64,000 nucleotides of DNA from Streptomyces sp. 11x1 (GCF_032598905.1 NZ_CP122458.1:1984001-2048000), one strand, 5' to 3'. Positions 45,023 through 54,084 are shown, counted from the first letter of the stretch. The notes: a model not told the origin generated them from the letters alone. Translations and numbers: made by a program.

Positions 45023-46627
45023 TCACCGGCCGCCGCGACCGGGCGGTCGGCGGAACGGATTGGGCAGGGGGAGGTAGCGCGCAGCCGCGCCGTCCGCCCC
45101 CGTCCATCTGAGCAGCAGGTTCGTCTTGCCCGGCAGTGTGGGCGAGTCGAGCAGGTCGGCGACCTCCGGCACGTGGCCGTGGCGCTCCAGCTCTCGTCGT
45201 ACGGCGGGCCGGGGGTCGAGCGCCGGGTGGTGCTCGGTCAGGGCCGCCGCGATCTCCAGGAGGTTGTTGACGAAGAGGCAGTAGACCAGCCGTTCCCAGC
45301 CGGCCGCGCGCGTGACGTCCGGGAGGAGCTTCACCCCCTCGGCGTCGCGGTAGACCACCTGGACGGGGGTGCCCGAGGCGTCGCAGGCGACGACCGTGTT
45401 CTGCAGGTGGGCCTCCAGCACGACGCCGTGGCCGTGGAACGCGGCGAGGGCCGGGGGGACGACCGCCCGCAGATACGCGTCCCACCAGGCCTCGGGGTCG
45501 GTGGCGCGCAGGAGCGGGTTCCCCGGGAAGGCCCCGGCGCTCTCGGTGAGGGCGGCGGCGAGGACGGGTGTCGTGCCGGGGGGCACATGGCCGCCCAGGC
45601 CGTCCCGCACCAACACCGCCAGCTCCTCGAACGCGAAGGCGGCGGTGCGGTAGCCGCGGTCGCTCAGCCAGGCACCCGGCGATCCGGCGAAGGCCCCCGT
45701 GACCGCCCGGTCGGTGCGGCGCAGCCTGAGCAGGTCGTGCCGCCACAGCCGGCGGATGTCGTTGGTGATCCGCACATCGAGGCTGAACTTCAGGAAGAGG
45801 TCGGAGCCGGGACCGCCGACGGCCTCAGGTACCGCCTCTGGTCCCGCCTCGGGCACGTACACCGTGCGGATCGCCGCCGTCGGCCACGTCTCCCCCCGCG
45901 TCCGGCCCAGCCGTACGAGTCGACCGTCCGCGAACGCCTCGGTCAACTCGTCGCCCACCAGGTCGAGTTGCCAGGGGTGGGCCGGAAGAAGCCGATAGCC
46001 GGGCGGGGCCGAGCCCAGGGTGTCGAGGGCGGTGGTGTCGCCCTCCTCGACCACCGCGTCCTCACGGACGCCGAGGAGGGTCAGCGGAAACCGGACATAC
46101 GCCTCCGGCGCGTACGGCAGCCAGGCGGTGGCCGGCCCGCCGCCGCGCGCCTTGGGCGCGGGATGGTACGGATGACCGGTGATCAGGGACTGTTCGGAGC
46201 GCCGGTACGGGTCCTCCGGCACCGGCGCGTGGGCGCGCCGGGCCAGGAGGGCGGCCACGGCCTCTCGGCTGTCCAGCATCTCGGCGGGCAGTTCGGAGTT
46301 GGCGAGGCCGGCGAGGGCACGCAGTTCCTCGGCGACGAGTTTGACGAGGTCGGTGTGGGTGAGAGCGTGCCAGCCGCCCTCCGTGCGCACCTCGGGGTGG
46401 GTGGGACGGCGGGAGCCGCGCACCCGCAGGAGGCGGCCGCTGCCCCTGAGGCGGTGCACCACGGTCACGCCCGACGACCCGGCCGGCTCTCCGTCCGGCC
46501 CTCCCTCCGGCGCACGGGCCGACTCCCCCGCCTCCCGCAGAAGGCAGTTGAGCAGGGGTGCGGCGGCGTGGGCGTCGGCGACGGCGCCGATGCTGTCGCG
46601 GGGCGGGTTGGCGTCCACGGGGTCCAT
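45023..46627 (-). CDS. IucA/IucC-type (NIS) siderophore synthetase 1
   Basis: A 534-residue protein from ATG 46627 (AAGGAACG upstream; a GTG 18 bases earlier is less likely). NIS motifs: ITGHPYHPAPKARGG, YRLLPAHPWQLD, LKFSLDVRITNDIRRL, VVLEAHLQNTVV and VVYRDAEGVKLL. These enzymes use ATP to join a carboxylate such as citrate to an amine or alcohol in siderophore assembly. It diverges from a second, different NIS synthetase. No iron box is visible in the 222 bases between them. Confidence 0.92.
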   Translation of the reverse strand: MDPVDANPPRDSIGAVADAHAAAPLLNCLLREAGESARAPEGGPDGEPAGSSGVTVVHRLRGSGRLLRVRGSRRPTHPEVRTEGGWHALTHTDLVKLVAEELRALAGLANSELPAEMLDSREAVAALLARRAHAPVPEDPYRRSEQSLITGHPYHPAPKARGGGPATAWLPYAPEAYVRFPLTLLGVREDAVVEEGDTTALDTLGSAPPGYRLLPAHPWQLDLVGDELTEAFADGRLVRLGRTRGETWPTAAIRTVYVPEAGPEAVPEAVGGPGSDLFLKFSLDVRITNDIRRLWRHDLLRLRRTDRAVTGAFAGSPGAWLSDRGYRTAAFAFEELAVLVRDGLGGHVPPGTTPVLAAALTESAGAFPGNPLLRATDPEAWWDAYLRAVVPPALAAFHGHGVVLEAHLQNTVVACDASGTPVQVVYRDAEGVKLLPDVTRAAGWERLVYCLFVNNLLEIAAALTEHHPALDPRPAVRRELERHGHVPEVADLLDSPTLPGKTNLLLRWTGADGAAARYLPLPNPFRRPPGRGGR

Positions 46628-46849
46628 TCGTTCCTTACGGTGCACTCGTGATCAGTATGTCTGCCCCTCACGCCTCGTCGCGAAGCAGCCATGAGGCGTC
46701 CGCCCGCGATGCCGTCACGCGTCGCGGAGGAGGCGGACGGGCAGTGGTCGTACGCCGACGCTCGAACCGACATCCCCGTCGCCACCCGTACCCGCCCGAC
46801 ACCGCGCCCGCACTCGTCGTCCCTGCACCCGCACCCGAGGAGCCCCTCC

Positions 46850-48379
46850 GTGGCCCGTCCCCCCGCGATCGACGCCGAAGCCGACGCCGAGGCCTCGCTC
46901 GGCGCCGAGTTGGGCGCCGTACGCCCTGATCTGACGCTGCCGTACACGACCGCGCTGCCCGGCGCCCGGGCGGCGGTGCTGACCCGGCTGTGGCGCGGCC
47001 TCGTCCACGAACCGCTGCCCTGGGTGGTGCGGCGGGAGACGGCCGGAGCGGACGGGGTCACGCTCCACCTCGCCGACGGCCGGCGGCTGCACGGCCCGGC
47101 CGTGGACCCGTACGGCACCGCGGCGCGGGTCGAACAGGTGTGGTTCGACGAGCGCCCGTACGACCGTCCGGCACGGCTGATGAGCGCGCTCGCCGTCCCG
47201 CACAGTGCCGCCTTCGCCGCCGAACTCGACCACAGTGTGGCCTCCTTGGCCCTGTCGCGCGCCAACCGGGGTGCGCAGCTCACCCCCTTGGCTGTCCCGG
47301 CCCCGAGGGCGGGCTGGGAGTGGGAGCAGGCGATCGTCGACGGTCACCCCTTCCACCCCAACTGCCGTTCCCGGCCCGGCTTCTCGGTCGGCGACCAGCT
47401 CGCCTACGGGCCGGAGCACCGGCAGGTGGTACGGCTGGGGCTGGCGCCCGTCGACGACGCGCTGGTCGTCGGGGCGTGGCCGGACGTGCTGCGGGACGGC
47501 GGACGGGTACTGGTCCCGGTGCATCCGTGGCAGGCGGCCCATGTCCTCAAGTGCCCCTTGGGGGAGGCGATCGAGGCGCATCCGCTGATGTCGCTGCGCA
47601 CCCTCGCCCTCGCGGACGGCGGTCCGCACGTCAAGACCGCGCTGAGTGCCCGGCTGACCTCCTCCGTGCGGGACATCTCGGTCTACTCGATCGAGACCTC
47701 GGCGATCGTGTCGGACTTCATGGCCGAGGTCGCGGCCCGCACCGAAGGACTGCTGCACGTCACGCGCACACTCGGCGCGGTCACCGCCGGTTCGCCGGAT
47801 CTCGCGGCGGTGCTGCGCGAGTCACCGGACACGTACGCGGACACGGCGGCCGGTGAACGGATCCTGCCGGTGGCGGCCCTGGCGACGACCGAGCTGCCGC
47901 GGTCGCCGTCCTGGCTGACGGACTTCACCCGTCTCGCGCTCACGGTCTCCCTCCGGCTGCTCGACGTGGGTGTGGCCCTGGAGGCGCATGGCCAGAACCT
48001 CCTGGTGGTCCTGTCCCCGTCGGGTGCCCCCCGCCGTCTCGTCTACCGCGACCTCGCGGACATCCGGGTCAGCCCGGCACGCCTCGCCCGGCACGGCATC
48101 GCGGCGCCCGCGATGACCGGCCGCATCGTCACGGACGACGAGAGGACCCTGCGCCGCAAGCTGTTCGGCGCCCTGATCACGGGCACGCTCGGTGCGACGG
48201 CCGGTTCGACGCCCGTCCTGCGCGAGGCGCTCGCCGCCGCCGTACGGGAGCTGCCGCGCACCGCGGATCTGGGTACGTTGCTGGAGGGGCCGGTACCGAC
48301 GAAGGCGTTGACGCTGATGCGACTTTCGCCGGAGCGGCCCGGCGACATCTGGGCGGATGTGCCGAGTCCGCTGCGGTGA
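46850..48379 (+). CDS. IucA/IucC-type (NIS) siderophore synthetase 2
   Basis: A 509-residue protein from GTG 46850, chosen because GAGGAG lies seven bases before it; an open frame from ATG 46691 would add 53 low-complexity residues. NIS motifs: IVDGHPFHPNCRSRPGF, VLVPVHPWQAAHVL, VKTALSARLTSSVRDISVYS, ALEAHGQNLLVVL and LVYRDLADIRV. It differs strongly from synthetase 1, so the two probably make successive bonds, as paired NIS enzymes do in aerobactin or petrobactin pathways. Confidence 0.9.
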   Translation: MARPPAIDAEADAEASLGAELGAVRPDLTLPYTTALPGARAAVLTRLWRGLVHEPLPWVVRRETAGADGVTLHLADGRRLHGPAVDPYGTAARVEQVWFDERPYDRPARLMSALAVPHSAAFAAELDHSVASLALSRANRGAQLTPLAVPAPRAGWEWEQAIVDGHPFHPNCRSRPGFSVGDQLAYGPEHRQVVRLGLAPVDDALVVGAWPDVLRDGGRVLVPVHPWQAAHVLKCPLGEAIEAHPLMSLRTLALADGGPHVKTALSARLTSSVRDISVYSIETSAIVSDFMAEVAARTEGLLHVTRTLGAVTAGSPDLAAVLRESPDTYADTAAGERILPVAALATTELPRSPSWLTDFTRLALTVSLRLLDVGVALEAHGQNLLVVLSPSGAPRRLVYRDLADIRVSPARLARHGIAAPAMTGRIVTDDERTLRRKLFGALITGTLGATAGSTPVLREALAAAVRELPRTADLGTLLEGPVPTKALTLMRLSPERPGDIWADVPSPLR

Positions 48380-48441
48380 ACGGCCCGTGGACAGCGGGTC
48401 TCGTTTTGAAGCACGGCCCCCCGGATCAATAGGATCCGCCG

Positions 48442-49710
48442 ATGATCACAAGACAACGGCTGGCAGCAGGGGTGCTCGCCCTGCTCGCCGCCCTGACGGC
48501 CGGGATCGCGGTCCCGTCCACGGCTGTCGCCGACGAGACCACGGCCACCGCGCCCAAGGTCAACCTCCTGTTGGACGTCAGCGGTTCGATGCGGGCCAAG
48601 GACATCGACGGCGAGTCCCGCATGGCCGCGGCGAAGCAGGCGTTCAACGAGGTGCTGGACGCCACGCCCGAGGAGGTCCAGCTCGGCATCCGCACGCTGG
48701 GCGCCAACTACCCGGGCGACGACCGGAAGACGGGCTGCAAGGACACCGCGCAGCTCTACCCGGTGGGGCCGCTGGACCGCACGGAGGCGAAGACGGCGGT
48801 GGCGACGCTCACGCCGACCGGCTGGACCCCGATCGGCCCCGCGCTGCTGAAGGCGGCCGACGACCTGGAGGGCGGCGAGGGCACCAAGCGGATCGTGCTG
48901 ATCAGCGACGGCGAGGACACCTGTGCCCCGCTCGACCCGTGCGAGGTGGCCCGTGAGATCGCGGCGAAGGGCATCGGCCTGACCATCGACACGCTCGGCC
49001 TGGTCCCGAACGCCAAGCTGCGCGTCCAGCTCAGCTGCATCGCCGAGGCGACCGGCGGCACGTACACCTCGATCGAGCACCGGGACGAACTCACCGACCG
49101 GGTCAACCAGTTGGTCGACCGAGCCGCCGACCCCGTGGTGGTGCCGAAGGCCGTGGAGGGCGCCGAGGCGTGCGCGCAGGCGCCCACGCTGACGTCCGGT
49201 CTCTACACGGACCGCCAGGAGTTCGGGCAGCAGCGCTGGTACCGCGTGGACGTGGAGCCGGGCCAGGAGCTGCGGGCCTCGGTGAGCGTCGCGGCGGACC
49301 GTGACGTCAACCCGGACTACGGGGTGCTGCTGCGCGCCGTGACCACGAAGAACCGCGAGATCGTGCGCGGCGAGGCGGCCGACACCGGCCGTACCGACGT
49401 CATCTCCGCCGGTCTGCGGCACCCGAAGCCGGAGGCCGACGGCGAGGAGGACGAGGACGTCGCCGAGACCGTCTGTCTCCAGGTGACCCACTCCTACTCG
49501 CCGGCGAGCGGTGTGAAGACCACGCCCGGTCTGCCGCTGGAGATCACCGTCGATGTCGTGGACGGGCCCGACCAGGCCGCCGACGTGGCCTCCTTCGGCC
49601 TCGGCCGCGGCTGGTGGCTGCTCGGTGTGTTGGTGCTCGTCGGGTTCCTCGCGGGTGTGCTGTGGGGCTGGCTGTCACGTTGGCGGGTCGCGGTCTGGAG
49701 GACCAACTGA
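48442..49710 (+). CDS. Secreted, membrane-anchored VWA-domain protein
   Basis: A 422-residue protein. A signal peptide (LALLAALTAGIAVPSTAVA) leads to a von Willebrand A domain with the metal-ion site DVSGSMRAKD, the Thr of GWTPIGPAL, and ISDGEDTCAPLDPCEVAREI. A beta-rich region (SGLYTDRQEFGQQRWYRVDV) and a C-terminal membrane helix (GWWLLGVLVLVGFLAGVLWG) follow. VWA domains bind protein partners through a metal ion. The next gene overlaps by one base (TGATG) and encodes a protein of like layout, so the two probably form an extracellular complex. Confidence 0.88.
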   Translation: MITRQRLAAGVLALLAALTAGIAVPSTAVADETTATAPKVNLLLDVSGSMRAKDIDGESRMAAAKQAFNEVLDATPEEVQLGIRTLGANYPGDDRKTGCKDTAQLYPVGPLDRTEAKTAVATLTPTGWTPIGPALLKAADDLEGGEGTKRIVLISDGEDTCAPLDPCEVAREIAAKGIGLTIDTLGLVPNAKLRVQLSCIAEATGGTYTSIEHRDELTDRVNQLVDRAADPVVVPKAVEGAEACAQAPTLTSGLYTDRQEFGQQRWYRVDVEPGQELRASVSVAADRDVNPDYGVLLRAVTTKNREIVRGEAADTGRTDVISAGLRHPKPEADGEEDEDVAETVCLQVTHSYSPASGVKTTPGLPLEITVDVVDGPDQAADVASFGLGRGWWLLGVLVLVGFLAGVLWGWLSRWRVAVWRTN

Positions 49711-50522
49711 TGCGGATCACACGTGTGTTGAGCGCGGCCCTGCTGGCGCTGGGCCTGGCCGTCTCCCCGGCGGTCGCGGACTCCACGCCGTCCGCGAGCC
49801 CCTCGGACGGCGGTGACGCGCCCACCGAGGCGGGCACGTCCTTCCGTACGGCCGGGGAGTTCGAACAGGGGCAGACCGCGACGGCGAACGCCTCGACCGG
49901 TGACTACCTGTACTGGTCGTTCCCGGCCGACGCGGGGCAACGGCCCACCGTGCGGGCGACCGTCAAGCTGCCCGAGGGTGCCGAGTCCTCCTCGACCTGG
50001 CAGATCGACGTGTACGACGGGCTGCGGCGCCGCCAGGCCTGCCAGTACGGGGCGCAGACCCGGACCGCCGGAGCGGGGGCGGGGTCCGTCGAGTTGTCCT
50101 GCACCCTGCGGACGGTCCGCGCGTGGTCGGAGGAGTGGGCCGACGACCCGCTGCCGGGCACGTACTACCTCCGGCTCACCACGACCCGGCTGGCCACGGC
50201 CGATCTGGGGCTGCCGGTCGGCGCCGAGGTCGAGGTCGACTCCAAGGACATCGGCGGGTCGGCGGCGGTCGACGGGTCGCTGGCCCAGCCGCTGGTCCCG
50301 GGGATCGCGGTGACGTCCCGGCAGGAGGACGACGAGGACTCCTCGGCCGAGGCGGTGCTCTCGTCCCTCGAACCCGACGACGGGTGGGCCTCCGGCTGGT
50401 GGAGCGACCGGTGGGTGTGGACCGCGCTGGGGGCGGTGCTGGCCGCGCTGGCGGGTATCGCCGGGTACTCGCTGACGCGGGGGTCGGGCCGCCCGGGTCG
50501 CGTCCCACCGCCGGGCGCCTGA
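49710..50522 (+). CDS. Secreted, membrane-anchored partner of the VWA protein
   Basis: A 270-residue protein. Signal peptide (VLSAALLALGLAVSPAVA), Ser/Pro linker, a beta-rich domain (GEFEQGQTATANASTGDYLY, ending near PGTYYLRLTTTRL), an acidic stretch (EDDEDSSAEAVLSSLEPDD) and one C-terminal helix (VWTALGAVLAALAGIAGYSL). Two cysteines (QACQYG, LSCTL) may form a disulfide. Its ATG overlaps the VWA stop codon. The beta domain resembles the second domain of the VWA protein in pattern (EFxQGQ, YWxF). The function is unknown. Confidence 0.8.
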   Translation: MRITRVLSAALLALGLAVSPAVADSTPSASPSDGGDAPTEAGTSFRTAGEFEQGQTATANASTGDYLYWSFPADAGQRPTVRATVKLPEGAESSSTWQIDVYDGLRRRQACQYGAQTRTAGAGAGSVELSCTLRTVRAWSEEWADDPLPGTYYLRLTTTRLATADLGLPVGAEVEVDSKDIGGSAAVDGSLAQPLVPGIAVTSRQEDDEDSSAEAVLSSLEPDDGWASGWWSDRWVWTALGAVLAALAGIAGYSLTRGSGRPGRVPPPGA

Positions 50523-50578
50523 CGCGCCGTCCGGTAGGGAGTTCGCCGGGCCGCCCCACCGATCTCGTCCGCGGCCCG

Positions 50579-50738
50579 GTGGGGCTTCTCGCGCAGTTCC
50601 CCGCCCCCCTGAAAAGCAGGGGCTACGCCCCTCGCTTTTCAACCCCCAAGCCCCCTGCCGGTTCAAGCCGACAGCCCCCGCCCCCCTTCAGGCCCGCAGG
50701 GCCTGAAGGGGGGCGGGGAATTGCGCGAGAAGCCCCAC
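50579..50738. repeat. Long palindromic repeat, copy D (variant)
   Basis: Arms GTGGGGCTTCTCGCGCAGTT and AATTGCGCGAGAAGCCCCAC. Compared with copies A-C, GGTC is TCTC in the left arm and the right arm carries the matching change, so the stem is kept. It lies between the convergent VWA partner and HxlR genes. Confidence 0.88.
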
Positions 50739-50773
50739 GCACCCGAAGCTCACCCACGGCGCTCGACAACCCC

Positions 50774-51439
50774 TCACACCTCCCGCAACTCCTTGGCCAG
50801 CGCCCCCTCCCCTTCCACCTCGACCCGCCCGGCCCGCACCGCATCCCCCAGCCCCAACTCCCCCCGGCCGAGCGCACCGCAGGTGTCCGTGTCGAGGGTC
50901 AGCCGTACGTCCGCCTCCCCGGGCGCGGGCCCGTCCCCGTACACCGGCCCCTCCTCCGCCTCCGCCCCGGCCCACACATGGAACGCCCCTTCCTCCAGCC
51001 GGACCTCGACGAGGCCCGCACCACTCCCGGCCAGCTCGCGCAGCCCCCGCAGCAGCGGCAACGCGAACCAGTGCGCCCGAACCGCGTCCGTGGCCCGGCG
51101 TTCCCCGAGCGCCGACTCCCCCCACGCCCCCAGCGCCTGCAGCACCGGCAGCAACTCCCGTCCCCGGCCGGTGAGTTCGTACACGTACGCCGCTCCCGGC
51201 GGCGGCAGCCGGCGTCGTGTCGACAGACCGTCCCGTTCCATGTCCTTCAGTCGCGACGCGAGCACGTCCGTGCTGACGCCCGGCAGGTCCGCGTGCAGAT
51301 CCGTGTAGCGGCGCGGCCCGGCCAGCAGTTCGCGCACGATCAGCAGGGTCCAACGGTCACCGACGAGGTCGAGCGCCCGCGCGGCGGAACAGTACTGGTC
51401 GTAGCTTCGGCGAGGTGACATGGGACGCAGTCTAGACAT
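50774..51439 (-). CDS. HxlR-family transcription regulator
   Basis: A 221-residue protein. The HxlR winged helix occupies the first 110 residues: YDQYCSAARALDLVGDRWTL, LLAGPRRYTDLHADLPGVST and VLASRLKDMERDGL. The rest resembles a sterol-carrier-like domain (GLVEVRLEEGAFHVWAG, VRLTLDTDTCGALGRGEL). Start ATG 51439 has GGAAAG upstream; ATG 51421 (MSPRRSYDQ) is equally possible. It diverges from an aminotransferase gene. Two small palindromes in the gap are likely operators. Confidence 0.9.
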   Translation of the reverse strand: MSRLRPMSPRRSYDQYCSAARALDLVGDRWTLLIVRELLAGPRRYTDLHADLPGVSTDVLASRLKDMERDGLSTRRRLPPPGAAYVYELTGRGRELLPVLQALGAWGESALGERRATDAVRAHWFALPLLRGLRELAGSGAGLVEVRLEEGAFHVWAGAEAEEGPVYGDGPAPGEADVRLTLDTDTCGALGRGELGLGDAVRAGRVEVEGEGALAKELREV

Positions 51440-51443
51440 GTCG

Positions 51444-51478
51444 TTGGACTTTCCAAGCACCTACTTGGTAAAACCAAG
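51444..51478. promoter_or_regulatory. Paired palindromes between HxlR and aminotransferase genes
   Basis: TTGGACTTTCCAA (51444-51456) and CTTGGTAAAACCAAG (51464-51478) are centred 21 bases apart, two helical turns, and share TTGG/CCAA arms. They are the probable binding sites of the HxlR regulator and overlap the promoter region of both genes. Confidence 0.6.
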
Positions 51479-51507
51479 CATCACAACGAACCGGAGGGCG
51501 AGGGCGC

Positions 51508-52716
51508 ATGGAGTTCCGGCAGTCGAGCAAGCTCAGCGAGGTCTGTTACGAGATCCGCGGCCCCGTGATCGAGCACGCCAACGCGCTGGAGGAGGCGGGA
51601 CACAGCGTCCTGCGCCTCAACACCGGCAACCCCGCGCTCTTCGGCTTCGAGGCGCCGGAGGAGATCATCCAGGACATGATCCGGATGCTCCCGCAGGCCC
51701 ACGGCTACACGGACTCGCGCGGTGTCCTCTCGGCCCGCCGCGCGGTCGCCCAGCGCTACCAGGAGCGGGGCCTCGACGTCGACGTGGACGACGTCTTCCT
51801 CGGCAACGGCGTCTCCGAGCTGGTCTCCATGGCCGTACAGGCGCTGATCGAGGACGGCGACGAGATCCTGATCCCCGCCCCCGACTTCCCCCTGTGGACG
51901 GCGGTGACCACCCTCGCCGGCGGCAAGGCGGTCCACTACCTCTGCGACGAACAGGCCGACTGGTACCCGGACCTCGACGACATGGCGTCGAAGATCACCG
52001 ACCGCACCAGGGCCGTCGTCATCATCAACCCGAACAACCCCACCGGCGCGGTCTACCCCAAGGAGATCATCGAGGGCATCCTCGACCTCGCCCGCCGTCA
52101 CGGCCTGATGGTCTTCGCCGACGAGATCTACGACCAGATCCTGTACGACGACGCCGTCCACCACTCGGCCGCCGCGCTCGCCCCCGACCTGGTCGTCCTG
52201 ACCTTCTGCGGTCTGTCCAAGACGTACCGCGTCGCGGGCTTCCGCTCCGGCTGGCTGGTCGTCACCGGCCCCAAGCAGCACGCCCGCAACTACCTGGAGG
52301 GCCTGACGATGCTGGCCTCCATGCGGCTGTGCGCCAACGCGCCCGCCCAGTACGCCATCCAGGCCGCGCTCGGGGGGCGGCAGTCGATCACCGACCTCAC
52401 CACCCCCGGCGGCCGCCTCCACGAGCAGCGCAACGTGGCGTGGGAGAAGCTCAACGAGATCCCCGGCGTCTCCTGCGTGAAGCCCAAGGGCGCCCTGTAC
52501 GCCTTCCCCCGGCTCGACCCCAAGGTCCACAAGATCCACGACGACGAGAAGTTCGTCCTGGATCTGCTCCTCCGCGAGAAGATCCAGGTCGTCCAGGGCA
52601 CCGGCTTCAACTGGCCGGCCCCCGACCACTTCCGCATCCTCACCCTCCCCCACGCCGACGACCTGGACGCGGCGATCAGCAGGATCGGCCGCTTCCTGAG
52701 CGGGTACCGGCAGTAG
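51508..52716 (+). CDS. PLP-dependent aminotransferase, alanine/aspartate type
   Basis: A 402-residue class I/II aminotransferase. PLP contacts: VFLGNGVSELVSMAVQAL, NPNNPTGAVYP, MVFADEIYDQILYD, and the Schiff-base Lys in FCGLSKTYRVAGFRSGW. It resembles AlaA-like alanine:pyruvate/glutamate transaminases (MEFRQSSKLSEVCYEIRGPV is a typical start). It probably makes alanine from pyruvate and glutamate. GGAGGG lies before the ATG. The divergent HxlR regulator may control it. Confidence 0.94.
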   Translation: MEFRQSSKLSEVCYEIRGPVIEHANALEEAGHSVLRLNTGNPALFGFEAPEEIIQDMIRMLPQAHGYTDSRGVLSARRAVAQRYQERGLDVDVDDVFLGNGVSELVSMAVQALIEDGDEILIPAPDFPLWTAVTTLAGGKAVHYLCDEQADWYPDLDDMASKITDRTRAVVIINPNNPTGAVYPKEIIEGILDLARRHGLMVFADEIYDQILYDDAVHHSAAALAPDLVVLTFCGLSKTYRVAGFRSGWLVVTGPKQHARNYLEGLTMLASMRLCANAPAQYAIQAALGGRQSITDLTTPGGRLHEQRNVAWEKLNEIPGVSCVKPKGALYAFPRLDPKVHKIHDDEKFVLDLLLREKIQVVQGTGFNWPAPDHFRILTLPHADDLDAAISRIGRFLSGYRQ

Positions 52717-52777
52717 CCGACGGCCGGAACCGGTGGCCGTCGACGGCGGGTGGCCGTGGACGTCGGTACGGCACCGT

Positions 52778-52809
52778 CGCGTACGCCGACCGGGGTGTCG
52801 GCGTACGCG
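52778..52809 (+). terminator. Hairpin after the aminotransferase
   Basis: CGCGTACGCCGAC, six-base loop, exact complement at 52797-52809; about 60 bases past the stop. Confidence 0.75.
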
Positions 52810-52854
52810 GGCGTCCGGGCATCGGTGCCCACCCGGCATGGGTAGCCCTTCCCC

Positions 52855-53388
52855 ATGACTGAGCGTCCGCTGCTCCTCCTCGACGTCGACGGCCCCCTGA
52901 ACCCGTTCGGCGCCCGCCTGTGGCGTCCTCGCGGCTATGAGTCCCACCGGGTGCGCCCGGCCTACTGGTCCTCCCGGCAGAAACCGGGCTCCCGGCGGCT
53001 GCGCCGGGGCCTGCGGATCCGGCTCAATCCGGCGCACGGCGAGCGACTGCTCGCGCTGCCCTACGAGTTGGCGTGGGCGACGACCTGGATGCACGAGGCC
53101 AACGAGATGATCGGCCCGGTGATCGGGCTGCCCCGCGATCTGCCGGTCATCGAGTTCGCCGACCTCTTCGCCGAGGACCCGGACGGGCTGTACTGGAAGA
53201 CCCGGCAGGTTCTGGAGTGGGCGGCGGGACGGCCGTTCGTCTGGGTCGACGACATGATCACCGACCTCGACGTCAGGCATGTGGCCGAGCACCACGACAC
53301 CGCCGCGCTGCTGCTGCGGATCGATCCGCGCCGGGGGCTACGGGAGGCGGAGTTCACGGAGTTGGAGCGGTGGGCCCGTGCCCTGTGA
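52855..53388 (+). CDS. HAD-like hydrolase family protein
   Basis: A 177-residue protein. The HAD nucleophile motif is LLLDVDGPLNPFG at the start, and the acidic motif near the end is FVWVDDMITDLD. The middle, with LNPAHGERLLALPYELAWAT, resembles actinobacterial HAD-domain proteins of unknown substrate. The motif-II Thr (TWM) follows. A cytosolic phosphatase is the best guess. No ribosome site is seen; the mRNA may be leaderless. Confidence 0.82.
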   Translation: MTERPLLLLDVDGPLNPFGARLWRPRGYESHRVRPAYWSSRQKPGSRRLRRGLRIRLNPAHGERLLALPYELAWATTWMHEANEMIGPVIGLPRDLPVIEFADLFAEDPDGLYWKTRQVLEWAAGRPFVWVDDMITDLDVRHVAEHHDTAALLLRIDPRRGLREAEFTELERWARAL

Positions 53389-53432
53389 GGCGCGGGACGC
53401 CGTCGGGCGCCGCGGACTCGTAGCCTGGGGGC

Positions 53433-54032
53433 ATGGGTGATCTTCTTCTTGTGCGGCACGGTGAGACCGAGTGGTCGGTGTCCGGGCAGCACACCGGCTG
53501 GACCGACATCTCACTGACGGACCACGGCCGCGAGCAGGCACGCGGCCTCGCCCCGCTGCTCGGCTCGCACCGCATCGGAGCCGTGTTCGTGAGCCCGCTC
53601 AAGCGCGCCCGGGAGACCGCCGACCTGGCCGGACTCACCGGAGCGCGCGTCGACGCCGACCTCGTCGAATGGGACTACGGCGGGTACGAGGGCGTCACCA
53701 CCGTCGAGATCCACCGCACGCGGCCGGAGTGGTTCCTCTTCACGGACGGCGTGGCGCCGGGGCCTCCGGAGCACCCCGGGGAGAGCCCGGAGGAGGTCGG
53801 AGCCCGTGCCGACCGCATGCTGGCCAAGGCCCACGCGGCGCTGGCGAACACGGAGGGCAGCGTGGTGTTCGTGGCCCACGGTCACTTCCTGCGCGTGCTC
53901 ACCGCCCGCTATCTCGGGCTGCCCGCCTCCGGCGGCGCGCTGTTCCAGCTGGCCACGGGCACGGTCTGCCGGCTCGGCACGGAGCACGGGCGTCCGGTCC
54001 TCGCGGGGTGGAATGTCAGACCCCCCTCGTAG
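53433..54032 (+). CDS. Histidine phosphatase family protein
   Basis: A 199-residue phosphoglycerate-mutase-like enzyme. The catalytic His is in LLLVRHGETEWS, followed by TGWTDISLTDHGREQARGLA, SPLKRARETADL, the acid Glu in VEWDYGGYEG, and the second His in VVFVAHGHFLRVL. It removes phosphate from a small metabolite. TAGCCT lies seven bases before the ATG, the pattern of a leaderless transcript. Confidence 0.93.
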   Translation: MGDLLLVRHGETEWSVSGQHTGWTDISLTDHGREQARGLAPLLGSHRIGAVFVSPLKRARETADLAGLTGARVDADLVEWDYGGYEGVTTVEIHRTRPEWFLFTDGVAPGPPEHPGESPEEVGARADRMLAKAHAALANTEGSVVFVAHGHFLRVLTARYLGLPASGGALFQLATGTVCRLGTEHGRPVLAGWNVRPPS

Positions 54033-54084
54033 TCTCCGTATCCGTAGGCGTGACCCATGGCCGGTTCGGGTGAGGGAGGGTGCC

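Noticed and set aside
46628..46849. Second iron box between the two NIS synthetases
   Set aside because: I searched the 222 bases for a TTAGG/CCTAA palindrome and found none good enough to report.
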